6,726 bases of DNA, from positions 1 to 6,726 of the forward strand of contig JAUWZT010000191.1 in assembly GCA_030615145.1 (NCBI GenBank). The letters run 5' to 3'. The notes below the pieces were generated by a model. The model did not search any database, was not told the origin of the DNA, and was given only the letters and a program-made list of their open reading frames with translations. Of the stretch, positions 5,213 to 6,726 are shown in pieces; positions within the stretch are counted from its first letter, which is position 1; every line of letters begins with the position of its first letter. The DNA comes from Promethearchaeota archaeon. Lineage in GTDB: Archaea > Asgardarchaeota > Lokiarchaeia > Sigyniarchaeales > SOKP01. Made by a program: the position numbers and the translations under genes.

Positions 5213-6121
5213 TTAATCGAATTTTAAATAATCTGCTATAGTTTTAGCTAAAGATACTTTAGCTACTTCGTTATCAATTGAATCAGTACCTATGATATAA
5301 TCTGCTCCAGCTTTTAAGATGCGATATTTCGCATGCTGCAACATTAAAGCGTGTGTTGCCACAGCAAATACTTTTTTAGCTCCACTATCTTTAGATAATC
5401 TGATTGCTGTTGCCATCGTTCCTCCTGTTGCAATTATATCATCTGCAATGACTACATCTTTATTTTTCAATCTTAAATTGCCCGTCATAGTTATTTCTCC
5501 GGTTTTAATATTGCGAGTTTTCTCAAAATAATCAACAAGTACGTGTTCTCCAAAATGTTTTGCAAAAGCTTTAGATCTTTCAACTGCGCCTTTGTCAGGT
5601 GAAACAACAACAATGTCTTTTTCACTTAAAGACTTAATGTAATCTGCTAATATCTTCATTGAATCAATATTAATTGTTTTACACGATAAATTTTCTAAAA
5701 TTTCAGGAGTATGAACATCAACAGTATAAAATTCATCTATACCTAAAGAATTAATCATACGTAAAATTACATGAGCAAAAGGACATTCACCGGGTCTAAA
5801 TACTTTATCTTGTCTAGCATAAGCAAGATAAGGTACTACGATGGTTATTTTGCTTGCCCCCATTCGTTTGACGGAATCTACCATCATTATTAGTTCAATT
5901 AGTCTTGAATTTTGGTTACCGCAAAAATTTGGTCCTGTTGATTGAACGATGATGACTGCTTTTCCTTCTATTATAGTTTCATCTTCAATGTTAATTCTCA
6001 GATAATTCTCTCCGTCAGGAAACGTTTTAAATTCCGTATTTATCGATTCAATACTTAATTCTTTAGCAATCTTTACTCCCAGCATTTGAGAAGCTGGACC
6101 TACAATAAGAATTTTTTCCAT
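5213..6121 (-). CDS. prs: Ribose-phosphate pyrophosphokinase (PRPP synthetase)
   Basis: The enzyme transfers pyrophosphate from ATP to ribose 5-phosphate, making PRPP for purine, pyrimidine, histidine and tryptophan synthesis. The 302-residue length suits archaeal Prs, slightly shorter than bacterial (~315). N-terminal domain motifs are FPDGE (34-38; FSDGE in most homologues), YARQDKVFRPGE (101-112, ATP-contacting RQD) and DVHTPE (135-140, metal-binding H137). C-terminal domain motifs are SPDKGAVERSKAFA (174-187), the flexible catalytic loop FEKTRNIKTGE (199-209; K201 and R203) and the PRPP/ribose-phosphate loop ADDIIATGGTM (226-236). All catalytic residues are present, so it should be active. 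The gene lies 53 bp downstream of the alpha/beta hydrolase on the same strand and has a TATA-like box in that gap, so it can be transcribed alone. It converges on the UPF0200 gene. Confidence 0.95.
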   Translation of the reverse strand: MEKILIVGPASQMLGVKIAKELSIESINTEFKTFPDGENYLRINIEDETIIEGKAVIIVQSTGPNFCGNQNSRLIELIMMVDSVKRMGASKITIVVPYLAYARQDKVFRPGECPFAHVILRMINSLGIDEFYTVDVHTPEILENLSCKTINIDSMKILADYIKSLSEKDIVVVSPDKGAVERSKAFAKHFGEHVLVDYFEKTRNIKTGEITMTGNLRLKNKDVVIADDIIATGGTMATAIRLSKDSGAKKVFAVATHALMLQHAKYRILKAGADYIIGTDSIDNEVAKVSLAKTIADYLKFD

Positions 6122-6152
6122 AAAATACCACTTTATCTATTTGGAATTTAAC

Positions 6153-6162
6153 ATTTTAAATA
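6153..6162 (-). promoter_or_regulatory. Putative TATA box for prs
   Basis: ATTTAAAAT on the minus strand lies about 36 bp before the prs ATG, giving a predicted leader of about 11 nt. A weak GTGGT (roughly 6 nt before the ATG) might act as a ribosome-binding site if the gene is also read from the upstream hydrolase. Confidence 0.35.
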
Positions 6163-6174
6163 ATGAATTCTTTC

Positions 6175-6726
6175 TTATATTTTTTTTAAAAATTCAAGAG
6201 TAATTTTGAAAATTTCTTCTCTATGCCCCTTGAATGAATGACCTCCTGTTTCGAATTGTACTACATTTTCCTTCTTTAGTCCAAGATGGTTTTTTATTTG
6301 GTCTAAATACTCAAAAGGAATGCGATTATCATCTTTACAATGGGCAATCAAGATTCTCTCATTATTTTTCGGATCTTTACTTAAATAATATTTAGGGCTT
6401 ATAAGTTTTATAATCTCATCAGGGAATCTTATCTTTGTTGTTATATAATCATAACGAGTGCTTAGTGCTATTAACTTTTTTACCCTCATATCAAGAAACC
6501 CGTGAGTTAAAATAATTGCTCCTCCCAAACTTCTGCCAAACAATGCTATCTTATCGTTTAATAATCTTTCTGATTGCTTATTTGCAACCCAACTAATTAC
6601 TTCTTTAATATCTGAAAATATTTTAGCAACCATTTTATCCCATCTTGAACCTGTTTGCTTTTTAGTCTCTCCATGTGCGCGGTAATCATACGATAAGACG
6701 TAAAATCCAGCACTCGCAAACTTTTC
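6175..6726 (-). CDS. Alpha/beta hydrolase (serine hydrolase), N-terminus beyond the right window edge
   Basis: The frame is open to the right edge, so the ATG at 6633 is internal. The 183 visible residues start within the typical FASAGFYVLSYDYRAHGET segment (32 codons upstream of and including that ATG), which follows the oxyanion strand in this fold. The nucleophile elbow is GRSLGG (visible residues 64-69, Ser66). HCKDDNRIPFE (129-139) matches 'HG..D..VP..' and supplies the catalytic Asp133. GGHSFKGHREE (161-171) supplies His163. The complete Ser-Asp-His triad makes an active esterase, lipase or peptidase-like enzyme likely, but substrate cannot be read from the sequence. No signal peptide can be judged because the N-terminus is missing. 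It ends 53 bp before prs; the two may be co-transcribed without an obvious functional link. Confidence 0.85.
   Translation of the reverse strand, partial: EKFASAGFYVLSYDYRAHGETKKQTGSRWDKMVAKIFSDIKEVISWVANKQSERLLNDKIALFGRSLGGAIILTHGFLDMRVKKLIALSTRYDYITTKIRFPDEIIKLISPKYYLSKDPKNNERILIAHCKDDNRIPFEYLDQIKNHLGLKKENVVQFETGGHSFKGHREEIFKITLEFLKKI

Noticed and set aside
5319..5531. Plus-strand open frame opposite prs
   Set aside because: Antisense to the PRPP loop of a clear PRPP synthetase.

Overview
The window is AT-rich (roughly 30% G+C by eye) and looks archaeal. It holds an Alba-type chromatin/RNA-binding protein, a UPF0200-type P-loop kinase typical of archaea, an archaeal-style PRPP synthetase, a JAMM/MPN metalloprotease of the Rpn11/CSN5 type, and TATA-like promoters placed about 35-50 bp from start codons with short or absent leaders. 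An Asgard-type archaeon is my best guess, because the MPN protein looks eukaryote-like and codons are strongly AT-biased. This lineage is an inference, since nothing in the window proves it.

Layout. Bases 1-710 (+) hold the 3' part of a MobA-like nucleotidyltransferase. Bases 711-1355 are a gene-poor gap. It is bounded on its left and partly on its right by a 12-bp perfect inverted repeat (701-712 / 1204-1215) and contains decayed open frames, so it is probably the relic of a mobile element. Bases 1356-2601 (+) are a two-gene operon: a cyclophilin-like fold protein, then a VTT/DedA-like membrane protein preceded by the only strong Shine-Dalgarno sequence in the window. Facing it on the minus strand are a 57-residue zinc-ribbon protein (2615-2788), an Alba protein with an Arg/Asn-rich insertion (2838-3182) and the large MPN protein (3308-4561). 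A 102-bp divergent promoter region separates the MPN gene from the UPF0200 kinase (4664-5206, +). That kinase converges, with a 6-bp gap, on PRPP synthetase (5213-6121, -). Upstream of prs on the same strand lies an alpha/beta hydrolase that runs off the right edge (6175-6726, -).

The genes do not form one obvious pathway; this looks like a core-genome neighbourhood of short transcription units. The most noteworthy items are the MPN metalloprotease with a roughly 200-residue charged helical C-terminal extension, the small CxxC...CxxC protein next to Alba, the basic low-complexity insertion inside Alba's beta-hairpin, and the mobile-element relic. I see no convincing evidence for an entirely new multi-gene system. 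No tRNA, rRNA or CRISPR array was seen.
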